Positions 1 through 7,650 are shown, numbered from the stretch's first letter. The stretch is 64,000 bases of DNA from Clostridium cylindrosporum DSM 605 (GCF_001047375.1 NZ_LFVU01000003.1:1-64000); one strand, 5' to 3'. Numbers and translations are program-made. The notes: a model not told the origin generated them from the letters alone.

Positions 1-125
1 CGGACCCGGCTCCAACAACGGACCCGGCTCCAACAACGGACCCGGCTCCAACAACGGACCCGGCTCCAACAACAGACCCAGTTCAATCAACTGATCAAGC
101 TCCTGTAGTAGAGCCAGTTGCTTAA
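1..125 (+). CDS. C-terminal end of a Pro/Thr/Asp repeat protein (5' truncated)
   Basis: Only the last ~41 codons are in the window. The open frame reads repeats of TDPAPT, then a degenerate unit (TDPVQS) and the tail TDQAPVVEPVA before TAA at 123-125. Proline/threonine hexapeptide tails like this are usually extended linkers of surface or secreted proteins. The main domain lies outside the window, so no function can be given. A terminator-like hairpin follows about 40 bases downstream. Confidence 0.7.
   Translation, partial: DPAPTTDPAPTTDPAPTTDPAPTTDPVQSTDQAPVVEPVA
3..92 (+). repeat. 18-bp in-frame tandem repeat (TDPAPT-coding)
   Basis: Units start at 3, 21, 39 and 57; the first three are identical, the fourth differs at its last base, and a fifth at 75 is diverged. 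The array continues off the left edge. Near-identity at the DNA level implies recent expansion and likely length variation between strains. Confidence 0.9.
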
Positions 126-166
126 TGAAATAGAATAAGAATTAACTATATTATATATAAGTTATC

Positions 167-199
167 AAAAGCTAGCATTATGTAATGTTGGCTTTTTCT
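167..199 (+). terminator. rho-independent terminator after the repeat protein
   Basis: AAAGCTAGCATTA pairs (with G-U pairs) with TAATGTTGGCTTT, followed by a T-rich stretch. Confidence 0.6.
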
Positions 200-292
200 A
201 TTGTTTGGAAAATGAGCATAATTATTATGAGAAACGGAATACTATCAATAAAATAAATTATATAATTAATTTTTAAGGGGATGAGTAAAAGT

Positions 293-910
293 ATGCTTAA
301 ACATTCTAAGAATAGTCTTTTTGATGAAATAAATACTCATATACTAGAAGATAAAACTCCATCAGAGTATTTTAATGAAATTTCAAAAACTTCATTATTT
401 AGAGAATATCCATTTGAACTATTATATAAATTAAAACAAACAGAGCAATCTCCAAAACATCATCCTGAGGGAAGTGTATGGAACCATACAATGCTTGTTA
501 TAGATGAAGCAGCAAAGGTTAGAGAAAGAAGTAATGATATAAAGGCATTTATGTGGGCAGCATTACTACATGATATAGGAAAGCCTGGTTCAACTAGAAT
601 TCGTAAGGGAAGAATAACCTCATATGATCATGATAAGTTAGGATCAAGTTTAGTGAGAGAATTCTTAAAGGAATTTACTTCCGACACTGTATTTATTGAT
701 AAAGTATCAGCTTTAGTTAGATGGCATATGCAAATTTTATTTGTAGTTAAAAACCTACCCTTTGGTGATATTGAATCTATGAAAAAAGAAGCGGATATAG
801 AGGAAGTAGCTCTTTTAGGCTTATGCGATAGACTAGGGAGAACAGGGACTAATAGAGAAGAAGAAGAAAATAATATTAAAGTGTTTATTAAAAAATGCAA
901 AGAATATTAA
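293..910 (+). CDS. HD-domain (HDIG-type) phosphohydrolase
   Basis: About 205 aa. The metal-binding HD signature is visible as HHPEGSVWNHT near residue 60 and LLHDIGKP near residue 95, with a later DHD and RWH, as in HD domains of tRNA nucleotidyltransferase-like and HDIG proteins. These bind divalent metal and hydrolyse phosphoester or nucleotide substrates; the substrate cannot be told from sequence. An upstream ATG at 281 directly abuts the AAGGGG ribosome site, so the start at 293 (MLKHSK...) is preferred. The gene stands alone, with a terminator behind it, and probably belongs to the host rather than to the prophages. Confidence 0.8.
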   Translation: MLKHSKNSLFDEINTHILEDKTPSEYFNEISKTSLFREYPFELLYKLKQTEQSPKHHPEGSVWNHTMLVIDEAAKVRERSNDIKAFMWAALLHDIGKPGSTRIRKGRITSYDHDKLGSSLVREFLKEFTSDTVFIDKVSALVRWHMQILFVVKNLPFGDIESMKKEADIEEVALLGLCDRLGRTGTNREEEENNIKVFIKKCKEY

Positions 911-965
911 AATGAAAAAACTAATGAATAGGATTAAATTAAATACATTTGCTATAGTATAATTT

Positions 966-1014
966 AAAAAAATAGGCCCTTACTTTATGATTAGTAGGTG
1001 CCTATTTTTATTTT
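966..1014 (+). terminator. terminator after the HD gene
   Basis: AATAGGC...TTAC pairs with GTAG...GCCTATT and is followed by TTTTTATTTT. Confidence 0.75.
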
Positions 1015-1025
1015 AAGATATTCAT

Positions 1026-1058
1026 ATTAGATGTTATCATAATTGATAATCATCTAAT
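1026..1058. repeat. ATTATCA-N4-TGATAAT type inverted repeat, copy 1
   Basis: GTTATCATAATTGATAAT (1033-1050) is extended here by ATTAGATG/CATCTAAT arms to a long inverted repeat. Related copies occur at 4010-4026, 7114-7131 and 53258-53275, all in intergenic DNA. No run of T follows, so it is not a standard terminator. Function unknown. Confidence 0.6.
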
Positions 1059-1180
1059 CCTAATAATTTTATAATTATAAATGATAGTATCATAAGCTAG
1101 TACAAAGAATTAAAGGCATTTTTTCCTTTGTACTATATGAAATGACTGGAGCGATACTATTGCTTTTTTAGGTGATGAAT

Positions 1181-2449
1181 CTAATTAATACAAACATTAC
1201 AAGGGTCGCCATGACCAGAGCTTATGGCTTCTTGCACTGTTCCTGAAAGTATAGTCTTGCTTCTTGATAGTGTTCTACAGTTAGTAGTTGAGTGGTATGA
1301 CTTACCCTTAGGGGTAAAGTAGACCTCTCCTTTACTTGTATTAGTAGACGGATTTTTTTTAGGAAGGGTTACTGTTACATTACTATCCGATTTTTTGCTT
1401 GAATTCGTAACCTCATGGCTTAAAGTATTACCTAAGTTACTTGTAGACTTTTTGCTTCCATTGCCAGGGGATGTATAGCTACTTGGATTAGAATTAAATG
1501 TTATTATTTTTCCATCTGAAGTTGCAATAATAGTACCATTTTCATCTGTTCTATAAACCTTTATAGACTTACTCTTTAATTTATCCATTGTTTCCTTATG
1601 TGGGTGTCCATAGGAGTTACCTTTTTCAGTCATAATAACGGAATATTTAGGATTTACCTTATTTAAGAATGATGTTGTAGTAGATGAGCTACTTCCATGA
1701 TGTCCAACTTTTAGAACATCAGCAGCTAAATCATAACCTTTATTAATCATTTCATTTTCGCTTATATCCTCTGCATCACCTTCTAGCAAGAAAGATGTGT
1801 TTTTATATGCTAATTTAAGAACTATGGAGTTGTTATTTAAATCCTCATAATTGTTACTATTAGGTGCCAGTATGGTTGTATTAGCAGTATCAAGAGTGAA
1901 CTTTGAACCTGGAGTTGGTGTTGTAATTTTTAGTCCCTTACTTTTAATTGCATTCACTACATCCATAAAGGTTTTAGTTGTATGTGATACTTTAGGCATA
2001 TATATTTTACCTATACTGAAACTTTTTATAACTTCGTCAAGTCCACCAATATGATCCTCGTGTGGGTGTGTTCCAATAACATAATCTAAATTATTTATCT
2101 TTTGTCTTTTTAGATAGTTGATTACCGTACTTGAATCAGCATTATTTCCAGCATCAACAAGCATATTAACTTTTCCATCTTGAATTAATATACTATCTGC
2201 TTGACCAACATTGATAAAGTGTACCTTAAATATTGAAGAGGTATTGCTGTTATTTTGTTTTATATTATTTTTATCTAGCGATTGATTTGCTGGAGTATCC
2301 GTTGTGTTAGTTACACCTGCTTCCTTATTTATATTATTACTTGGACTATCAGATCTACTTGAAACTTGAGTACATCCTGTAAGTAATGAAAATAGTAAGG
2401 CAAGGGTTACTGCAAAGGATAAGAATTTAATATTTTTAAATTTATTCAT
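1181..2449 (-). CDS. ComEC-like metallo-beta-lactamase lipoprotein
   Basis: 422 aa. A lipoprotein signal peptide ends in LLTGC (Cys26). After a Ser/Asn-rich linker comes an MBL-fold domain with THPHEDHIGG at 127-136 and later GDAED and GHHGSSSS motifs, as in the soluble ComEC/Rec2 C-terminal nuclease-like family. A Ser-rich linker leads to a C-terminal ~45-residue module (YHSTTNC...CNVC) that looks like a small zinc knuckle. The protein should be anchored outside the membrane and act as a metal-dependent hydrolase, possibly on DNA; that substrate is inferred. The ribosome site AGGAG precedes the ATG. The same MBL and Cys/His tail recur in the prophage gene at 49969-51396. Confidence 0.85.
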   Translation of the reverse strand: MNKFKNIKFLSFAVTLALLFSLLTGCTQVSSRSDSPSNNINKEAGVTNTTDTPANQSLDKNNIKQNNSNTSSIFKVHFINVGQADSILIQDGKVNMLVDAGNNADSSTVINYLKRQKINNLDYVIGTHPHEDHIGGLDEVIKSFSIGKIYMPKVSHTTKTFMDVVNAIKSKGLKITTPTPGSKFTLDTANTTILAPNSNNYEDLNNNSIVLKLAYKNTSFLLEGDAEDISENEMINKGYDLAADVLKVGHHGSSSSTTTSFLNKVNPKYSVIMTEKGNSYGHPHKETMDKLKSKSIKVYRTDENGTIIATSDGKIITFNSNPSSYTSPGNGSKKSTSNLGNTLSHEVTNSSKKSDSNVTVTLPKKNPSTNTSKGEVYFTPKGKSYHSTTNCRTLSRSKTILSGTVQEAISSGHGDPCNVCIN

Positions 2450-2949
2450 TTAGTGTTCTCCTATAATATGTCAATTTATTAGGTTATTCTACATAAAGTA
2501 TTATAGTGGATAAATATATAAAATTAAAAGAATATATTAAGATTTAATTTAGAATCTTACATATAATTATAGATTCAAAATAGTATGGAATATTAGAGAA
2601 GAATTAAAATGGAATTACAAATGAGATGCTTAAAGATATGTATAAAAAGTAGAGTTAGTATATATTAACAATTTGTTTTTTATATTATATAATAATAGTT
2701 GATATGATAATTTATCTAATTTAGATGAATTATGGAACAAATAAAAGCTTTCTAATATGGTGAATTTTATGTATTTAAAAAATAATTAAATTTAAAAATT
2801 ATAGAATATGGGTTAGATTATAAAAGAATTATATTAAGAATAATTATTTTATAAAAAACCAATGCAAAAATAGTAAAATATTATCTTTGTATTGGTTTTT
2901 TATTATAAAGTAGCTTTTAAAGCTAGTTATATAAATTGGGGGAGAGAAA
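2450..2949. other. 500-base AT-rich intergenic region
   Basis: It lies between two divergent genes. No credible coding frame is seen. It must hold the promoters of both neighbours. The only clear structure is the hairpin at 2853-2905. Confidence 0.6.
2853..2905 (+). terminator. terminator-like hairpin in the leader of the GGDEF gene
   Basis: AAAAAACCAATGCAAA pairs with TTTGTATTGGTTTTTT, with both A and T tracts (bidirectional). No rightward gene ends upstream of it, and it lies 45 bases before a start codon. It may stop leftward or read-through transcription, or act as an attenuator. Confidence 0.6.
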
Positions 2950-3846
2950 ATGGATAGCAATTTGATATCTTTAATTGACAATTTATCAATGTTAACAAAT
3001 CTATATGATGTTGTAAGGATAGTAGATCCTTTAATCAAAAAAACAATATATTATGATAAAAGTAAAGGTAAGGTTGAAATTTCAAATAATAATTGTTATG
3101 ATTTTTGGAAATCTAGTGAATATTGTCCTAATTGTATATCTATAAGAGCATATAATGAGAATGATACTTTTGTAAAAATTGAATATAACAAAGAAAAAAT
3201 TTATATGTTAATGGCATCACCCATAACTATAGGTGATAAGAAATATATTTTTGAAATGTTCAAAGATATAACAGATACAGGTATTATAGAAAATATTTAT
3301 AATAAAACAGTTGCAGAGATTCAGTATTTCATAAAGGAAATGAATGATAAAATTATCAAAGATGAATTAACAGGAATATATAATAAACGTTTTATTTATG
3401 AAAGGTTACCAATAGAGATCTTAAAAAGTAAATCCTTAAAATTTCCACTATCAATAATAATGACAGATATAGATTTTTTTAAGTCTGTAAATGATAACTA
3501 TGGGCATTTAGCAGGTGATTTTATATTATTTGAATTTGCTTCACTAATTAAGAGTTCAATAAGAAAAGATAATGATTGGGTAGCAAGGTATGGAGGAGAG
3601 GAATTTATAATTGTTTTAGTCAATACAGATAATAATACTGCTTTTAAAATATCGGAAAAGATAAGAAAAGCGGTAGAGGAAAAAGTTTTTGAATTTGATG
3701 ATAACAAAATTCAGATTACATCAAGCTTTGGTATATATACATTAGATGAAAATAACTTTAATTTAGATATAAAAGCGATTATAAAGTATGCTGATGAAAA
3801 ACTATATGAAGCCAAAAGAACTGGTAGAAATAAGAGTATAAAATAG
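2950..3846 (+). CDS. GGDEF diguanylate cyclase with N-terminal PAS-like sensor
   Basis: 298 aa, soluble, no membrane segment. Residues ~1-125 look PAS-like and contain CPNC (59-62), a possible redox or metal site. Residues ~135-298 form a GGDEF domain with DELTGIYNKR, the metal-site TDIDFFKSVND and the active signature YGGEEF (GGEEF at 215-219). Active GGDEF proteins make cyclic di-GMP from two GTP. The autoinhibitory I-site position (RxxD just before the signature) reads KDND, so product feedback may be weak. A strong GGGGGAGAG ribosome site sets the start. Confidence 0.9.
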   Translation: MDSNLISLIDNLSMLTNLYDVVRIVDPLIKKTIYYDKSKGKVEISNNNCYDFWKSSEYCPNCISIRAYNENDTFVKIEYNKEKIYMLMASPITIGDKKYIFEMFKDITDTGIIENIYNKTVAEIQYFIKEMNDKIIKDELTGIYNKRFIYERLPIEILKSKSLKFPLSIIMTDIDFFKSVNDNYGHLAGDFILFEFASLIKSSIRKDNDWVARYGGEEFIIVLVNTDNNTAFKISEKIRKAVEEKVFEFDDNKIQITSSFGIYTLDENNFNLDIKAIIKYADEKLYEAKRTGRNKSIK

Positions 3847-4009
3847 GGTGTATATTTAATAGCATGGATTAGGAGAATATGAAGAAATGTAGAGGTAATA
3901 CAATAACTCCTAAAAAACAAACTATGTTTAAGTAGAATAGTATGTATACGCTTTTGTTGGTCTATATATGTAAAATTGATATATAGTATATTAGAGTATT
4001 ATAATTGAT

Positions 4010-4026
4010 ATTATCATAAATGATAA
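4010..4026. repeat. ATTATCA-type inverted repeat, copy 2
   Basis: ATTATCATAAATGATAA, closely related to the copies at 1033, 7114 and 53258. It sits in the 226-base gap between the GGDEF gene and the GNAT fragment, where no gene is seen. Confidence 0.5.
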
Positions 4027-4072
4027 AACAAACCATAAAACTATATGTAATAAAAAAAGGAAAGATAACAGT

Positions 4073-4258
4073 GTGGAATCACTTTATAAGTTTTTGAACA
4101 ATTATAGCTCATTGTACGCAGAACATAATGGGAAAATAATAGGCTGTATAGGTATAGTAGGCCATGGAGAAAGAGCTCAACTTCGCTGGTTCTTACTTGA
4201 TCAACATTATCGTGGGATTGGTCTCGGTAGGAAACTATTGCAAGAAGCAATAGATTAA
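4073..4258 (+). pseudogene. fragment of a GNAT-family acetyltransferase
   Basis: Only 61 aa remain, covering the central GNAT region: a strand pair (GKIIGCIGI), then the acetyl-CoA pyrophosphate loop RGIGLGRKLL. Family members are ~150-170 aa. Both the N-terminal strands and the C-terminal third are missing, and no good start context exists. It is read as a deletion remnant. Confidence 0.7.
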
Positions 4259-4798
4259 AAATGCTAATTTATCTAATTGAATTAATGAAAGTTCTTCTAA
4301 TACCTCACCAATTATTAATAGAGTGAATAATTTATAAAAAATACAGTGTTATTCAGAAGTGAATTTTATGGTATTTCCTATACCGTAAGATAATGATTTA
4401 ATGTACCCAAGAGTAGGAAGTACTATTACAACTAGTAATACTAAGCCACCCTATAAGCCCAATATTACTAGTGCACCTAGGCTTATAGAAGGAAAGGCAT
4501 ATACAGTTTAGTATAACTCTACAAGTGATTGTCTTTTTATCAAAGCTAGTGCTATTGGAACATTAACATCTTACAAGGTACTAGCAAGTGAAATTTATAG
4601 TACAGAAGCAGAACACTCTTTTATAAGGGTGTTTTTTATGGTACTAGTAGATACTAATGTATATTTATATAAATTAAGGTTGTCAATGGTTAAGAGTATA
4701 TAAGGTTGATATGAGAAAAATTTTTTGTAACTAGTTCATTAGATTATATTTGGTATTTATGTTATAATATTAAAGGAATAGGATTATGAGGAGTAGAT
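4259..4798 (+). pseudogene. degraded region with remnants of a broken gene
   Basis: A frame from 4443 to 4703 reads through with an internal TAG at 4509-4511 and ends ...MVKSI; no family is recognised. It overlaps a terminator (4610-4636), so it is probably not one gene. From ~4660 the DNA resembles the sequence upstream of the intact small gene at 6065, compare GTCAATGGTTAAGAGTATAT here with ATCAATGGCTAAGAGCATAT near 5920. Confidence 0.4.
4610..4636 (+). terminator. terminator
   Basis: AACACTC-TTTTATAA-GGGTGTT followed by a T tract. Confidence 0.65.
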
Positions 4799-4948
4799 AT
4801 TATAGAAAAGTTTGTTTGAAAATCTAATGATGCTGCTGAAAGAATTAGAAAAGCAATATTAGATTTGAATTTAGAAAAAGAAAGAAGAGGTTCTAATAGA
4901 GAACTAAAAGAGTTTATGCAGAAATTTAAAAACGGAAAAAATATATGA
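4799..4948 (+). pseudogene. broken first copy of the small paralogous protein family
   Basis: After a GAGGAG ribosome site the frame starts on ATT/ATA instead of ATG, meets TGA at 4817-4819, then reads AAERIRKAILDLNLEKERRG...ELKEFMQKF. This aligns with AEKIKEAIIEMNIMREKRISREGLMNLI of the gene at 6065 and with the gene at 5624. It carries start-codon and stop-codon damage and is taken as a decayed paralogue. Confidence 0.6.
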
Positions 4949-4969
4949 TAAGTTTAATAGATTAAGCAT

Positions 4970-5002
4970 ATACAGCTAGGTTTAAAACCCTAGCTTTTTT
5001 TA
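4970..5002 (+). terminator. terminator of small-gene module 1
   Basis: AGCTAGGTTTAAAACCCTAGCTTTTTTT; the CTAGG/CCTAG stem core recurs in modules 2 and 3. Confidence 0.85.
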
Positions 5003-5081
5003 TGCCTATCTTTAATGAAAGAAGGTTTAATATGAAAAATTAATTTTAGTGTTACAGTATCTGGTGAAATGAGGTAGATGA

Positions 5082-5282
5082 ATGAATGTTATAAAGATTG
5101 TTAATATCACAGGATTAACGTTATGTGTACTAGGGTCTATTATAGTAGGCTTAATTACAACAAAGGGAAGACCTAAACCTGGGCAGGTAGTTAGGTTTCC
5201 TAATTATAAATTAGATAGGATTGGGTGGATCTTAATTATATTAGGTTTCAGTTTATCACTTATAGCGGCTATTTCTGCATAA
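5082..5282 (+). CDS. small two-helix membrane protein
   Basis: 66 aa. There are two hydrophobic segments (about residues 7-25 and 46-64) joined by a basic loop (TTKGRPKPGQVVRFPNYKLDR). A GAGGTAG ribosome site precedes ATG. The family is not recognised. It lies between small-gene modules 1 and 2 of the prophage remnant. Confidence 0.6.
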   Translation: MNVIKIVNITGLTLCVLGSIIVGLITTKGRPKPGQVVRFPNYKLDRIGWILIILGFSLSLIAAISA

Positions 5283-5623
5283 TAGAAAAAATTTGTGAAG
5301 TGGCAAATAATAGAGAGGAATTAATAAATTAATATGGAACTTTAAAAAGTAGGAAGTTTAATTTTCATTGCCATATCTTAATTATATTTAAAAAATTAGG
5401 ATGTACAGTTTACATACCTAGTTTTTTTAATTGTTATATGTACATATTAGTGTATATTAAGGACTAGGAATGTCCAGAAGTGTATATAAACTACGTTTTA
5501 AAAACAGTCTTAATGAGTGTTACTTTATTACATTATTAAAAATAATTACTATATTAGTATCCTTTAATTCGTCAAATTAATATTCTATGATTGGAAATAC
5601 TAAAATTAAGAGGTGATAAAATC
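5283..5623. other. intergenic stretch between modules, no intact gene
   Basis: It holds a CTAGG-type terminator (5391-5429), then sequence resembling the leaders of the neighbouring modules (a TTAGTGTA-like block near 5450, and TAATTCGTCAAATTAAT before the next gene, cf. TAATTCGATAAATTAAT near 6010). Confidence 0.5.
5391..5429 (+). terminator. CTAGG-type terminator
   Basis: AATTAGGATGTA...TACATACCTAGTT followed by a T tract; the stem is nearly the same as at 5812 and 6262. Confidence 0.8.
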
Positions 5624-5785
5624 ATGGATATTACAAATAGAGAAGAAACAAATCCCATTCAAAGCATAGCATTGAGTTCTAATAACACATCAGAGAAGGT
5701 TAAGGATGCGATTATAGAAATGAATATAATGAGAGGACAAAAAGTTTCTAGAGACGAGCTAATTAATCTGATAGAAAATTATTAA
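5624..5785 (+). CDS. small acidic helical protein, paralogue 2
   Basis: 53 aa, start chosen at the ATG seven bases after AAGAGGTGA. The second half (EKVKDAIIEMNIMRGQKVSRDELINLIENY) is predicted helix-turn-helix-like and ~60% similar to the gene at 6065. No known family recognised. Each copy has its own leader and its own CTAGG terminator. Confidence 0.65.
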   Translation: MDITNREETNPIQSIALSSNNTSEKVKDAIIEMNIMRGQKVSRDELINLIENY

Positions 5786-5811
5786 AAGGTTCTCCAATAA
5801 CCTTATATATT

Positions 5812-5852
5812 AAAAACTAGGATGTTTAAGTTTTACATTCCTAGTTTTTTAT
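5812..5852 (+). terminator. terminator of small-gene module 2
   Basis: AACTAGGATGT-TTAAGTTTT-ACATTCCTAGTT then a T tract. Confidence 0.9.
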
Positions 5853-6064
5853 TTTGATTGATATGTTGCATTAGTAGTTAATAACAGATATTAGTGTAAA
5901 CTAAGCTGTATCAATGGCTAAGAGCATATAGTATTGATATTAGGAAAATTACTACAATAAGAAAGAAGCTAAAATAATGACGAAAATTTTATATATTTTC
6001 TCTCTGTAATTCGATAAATTAATCATAAATGGCTAGGTATACTATAAGTAAGAGGTGATAGACG

Positions 6065-6232
6065 ATGTATTCTACTTATCAAGAAGAACTAGAGGCTATT
6101 AAAAGAATAGCTTCAAGTGTGGGTACCCCAGCAGAAAAAATTAAAGAAGCGATTATAGAGATGAATATAATGAGAGAAAAGAGAATTTCTAGAGAAGGTT
6201 TAATGAACCTTATAGGGGATTATAAACATTAA
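6065..6232 (+). CDS. small acidic helical protein, paralogue 3
   Basis: 55 aa, ATG after AAGAGGTGATAGACG. It reads SVGTPAEKIKEAIIEMNIMR, then EKRISREGLMNLIGDYKH. It is the best preserved member of the array and shares the EAIIEMNIMR core with the copy at 5624. Function unknown. The size, autonomy and repetition resemble rapidly duplicating phage accessory genes. Confidence 0.65.
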   Translation: MYSTYQEELEAIKRIASSVGTPAEKIKEAIIEMNIMREKRISREGLMNLIGDYKH

Positions 6233-6261
6233 AGAGTCTAACATAATTTTTAATATATCTG

Positions 6262-6299
6262 AAAAGCTAGGATGTTTAAGTTTACATACCTAGTTTTTG
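6262..6299 (+). terminator. terminator of small-gene module 3
   Basis: GCTAGGATGT-TTAAGTTT-ACATACCTAGTTTTT; the stem nearly matches those at 5391 and 5812. Confidence 0.9.
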
Positions 6300-6343
6300 T
6301 GTTTTAAGAAGTATTTTAGTAAATTTCTCAAATAAATAAGCTT

Positions 6344-6377
6344 AGAAGGATACCTTATATAAGGTGTCCTTCTTTTG
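6344..6377 (+). terminator. strong terminator before the XhlA fragment
   Basis: AGAAGGATACCTTATATAAGGTGTCCTTCTTTT, an almost perfect 14-bp stem. Confidence 0.85.
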
Positions 6378-6393
6378 TTAGGAAGGTGAGTAA

Positions 6394-6543
6394 GTGCCTG
6401 AAGAAAAAGCTTGGCAAGAAACTAGAGAAAATATTCTCTTAATAAAAAGTACACTAGAAAACATAGTGGAAACAACGGAGCTAAAGCTTTACGACGAAAA
6501 GATCAAATTTGCAAACAATCTTAAGATTCAAGTTGAGAAATGA
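6394..6543 (+). CDS. truncated XhlA-like holin accessory protein
   Basis: 49 aa from GTG after GGAAGGTGAGTAA. The text EKAWQETRENILLIKSTLENI...LYDEKIKFANNLKIQVEK matches the N-terminal coiled-coil part of haemolysin XhlA-type proteins, which normally continue to ~80-100 aa with a C-terminal membrane helix. That helix is absent, and the stop overlaps the amidase remnant. A deletion has probably fused the two lysis genes. Non-function is inferred. Confidence 0.55.
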   Translation: MPEEKAWQETRENILLIKSTLENIVETTELKLYDEKIKFANNLKIQVEK

Positions 6544-6884
6544 AAGTAGAGCTAAAGATGATAATAGGTATTCAATCTTACAGAAATGGCAGCTATAATA
6601 ATAGAACCTTTCTTCAAAGGATATACAAATTAAAAGAAGATGGTTTTGCTACTCAAGAATTAGTAAGCAGACTTCCACATCTTACTGAAATCGAAAAACG
6701 AGACTGTATTACGGTAATGCAACGCATATTAATATATAAGGGATTCCTAAGTAAAAACTCTGATACAAGGGTAATAGGCCCAGCGAATAAGAATGCTATT
6801 AATAAGTTTAAAAAAGCATTGGATATAGAAGAAAATAATGTACTAATAGATGGGGATACATCGAGAAAACTTCTAGAATATTAG
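6540..6884 (+). pseudogene. deleted remnant of the N-acetylmuramoyl-L-alanine amidase
   Basis: The frame is open for 114 codons, but only the part from ~6610 is real: it is ~85% identical to the last ~88 residues (PG-binding-like tail, FLSKNSDTxVIGPANKNAINKF) of the intact amidase at 52120-53013. The first ~25 codons are amidase DNA coding for the MAAIIIEPFF region, read out of frame. The two pieces meet at ~6615 after loss of ~140 bases. The catalytic domain is therefore gone. The 3' flank also matches the DNA after 53013. Confidence 0.8.
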
Positions 6885-6982
6885 AATAAAGTTTGTAAAA
6901 AGATAATAAATATTATATAATAGTGTATGTTTAGTAACAAAATATTCCTCTAGTATCTTATGCAATTCTTTTAAAAAAGTTT

Positions 6983-7013
6983 AGATAACAGATTAAGCTC
7001 TGTTACCTCTTTT
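6983..7013 (+). terminator. amidase-type terminator (remnant copy)
   Basis: GATAACAG-ATTAAGCT-CTGTTACCTCTTTTTT; it corresponds to the terminator at 53112-53145. Confidence 0.85.
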
Positions 7014-7113
7014 TTATTTATATCAATCCCTTATGCAAATACAATAAAAATAGAAAAATCACAAAGATTAGGATGTCATCTCTATGTTTACTGTGTATTA
7101 TGTCATAAATAAC

Positions 7114-7131
7114 ATTATCATAATTGATAAC
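7114..7131. repeat. ATTATCA-N4-TGATAA inverted repeat, copy 3
   Basis: ATTATCATAATTGATAAC; it occupies the position equivalent to the copy at 53258 in the intact prophage. Confidence 0.6.
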
Positions 7132-7236
7132 TATCATTCTTTAAACTAATTAACAAATAAACTTTCTAAATAGAAATATTTCTACCATTAGGAAATTGAT
7201 TTATGTATCGTTATGGATAATGATATTCTGGAATAA

Positions 7237-7316
7237 AACTCGAGGGTAGGGGTACAACAACTATTCACGAGTTAATCCAGGTCCTTGGGTGGGCATTTGT
7301 CCAGGGGTCAAGCCTT
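7237..7316 (+). ncRNA. candidate structured RNA segment abutting tRNA-Ser
   Basis: A GC-richer 80-base stretch in very AT-rich DNA folds by eye into several helices: AACTCG (7237) with CGAGTT (7268), CTTGG (7284) with TCAAG (7308), TGGGC (7290) with GTCCA (7299), and an outer CCAGG (7277) with CCTTGG (7313-7318). The last helix uses the first two G of the tRNA. Large phage RNAs of the GOLLD and ROOL classes are known to sit beside tRNA genes, and this could be a surviving 3' end of one. That assignment is inference; I cannot match their consensus from memory. Confidence 0.35.
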
Positions 7317-7404
7317 GGAATGTTGTTCGAGTGGTTTAATATGATAGTTTGCTAAACTATTTAGATTAAAGCTTACACAGGTTCGAATCCTGTGCATTCC
7401 TCCA
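7317..7404 (+). tRNA. tRNA-Ser (GCU)
   Basis: The 7-bp acceptor stem GGAATGT/GCATTCC ends in T plus an encoded CCA. The anticodon arm is ATAGT-TTGCTAA-ACTAT, with GCT as anticodon. The long variable region (about 16 bases) is typical of tRNA-Ser, and the T arm is ACAGG-TTCGAAT-CCTGT. It reads AGC/AGU serine codons. It lies inside the decayed prophage, so it is probably a phage-borne tRNA. The D arm is short and AT-rich, so activity is uncertain. Confidence 0.85.
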
Positions 7405-7430
7405 TGTAGAATATAAATATAAAAAAGCAC

Positions 7431-7555
7431 TTATACCCGAATATGGTTAAAAGGGAACAGGATGTATTAAGAATCCTAAGAAAGCAGCTTACAATAAGGT
7501 GTATAACAAAACCAGTATAGGATTATTTGATTTAATAAAGAGGTTATTTAGTTAA
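7431..7555 (+). pseudogene. remnant of the small basic phage protein (cf. 26001-26213)
   Basis: The last ~30 codons (NPKKAAYNKVYNKTSIGLFDLIKK) are nearly identical to the 70-aa protein at 26001. The N-terminal half is missing and the matching lysine codon is TAA (in TATGGTTAAAAGG). A terminator follows, as in the intact copy. Confidence 0.75.
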
Positions 7556-7580
7556 GAGCTCCTTAAGGGGTTCTTTTTTA
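7555..7580 (+). terminator. terminator
   Basis: AGAGCTCCTTAAGGGGTTCTTTTTT. Confidence 0.7.
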
Positions 7581-7650
7581 TTGATAGAAAAAGTAAAATG
7601 ATATAAAGTGGAATAAAGGATTAACATGTTGAAGAAAGGGGGGAGATATT

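Larger units (their letters stand above)
6885..7236. other. non-coding DNA homologous to the right end of the intact prophage
   Basis: From the amidase stop to ~7135 this matches 53014-53280 closely, including the terminator and the ATTATCA inverted repeat. From ~7135 to 7236 it is unique AT-rich DNA with no gene seen. Confidence 0.75.

Noticed and set aside
1-92. CRISPR array
   Set aside because: The 18-bp units are contiguous with no spacers, and they keep a reading frame (TDPAPT).
1033-1050. Fur box
   Set aside because: The half-sites are in reverse order relative to the 7-1-7 Fur consensus, and the copies do not lie at promoters of iron genes.
6540-6614. N-terminus of a new small protein fused to a PG-binding tail
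   Set aside because: This DNA is out-of-frame amidase sequence, so the open frame arises from a deletion.
7317-7404. tRNA gene as the attachment site of the intact prophage
   Set aside because: The duplicated ends are in miaB; no tRNA 3' end is repeated at 53.5 kb.
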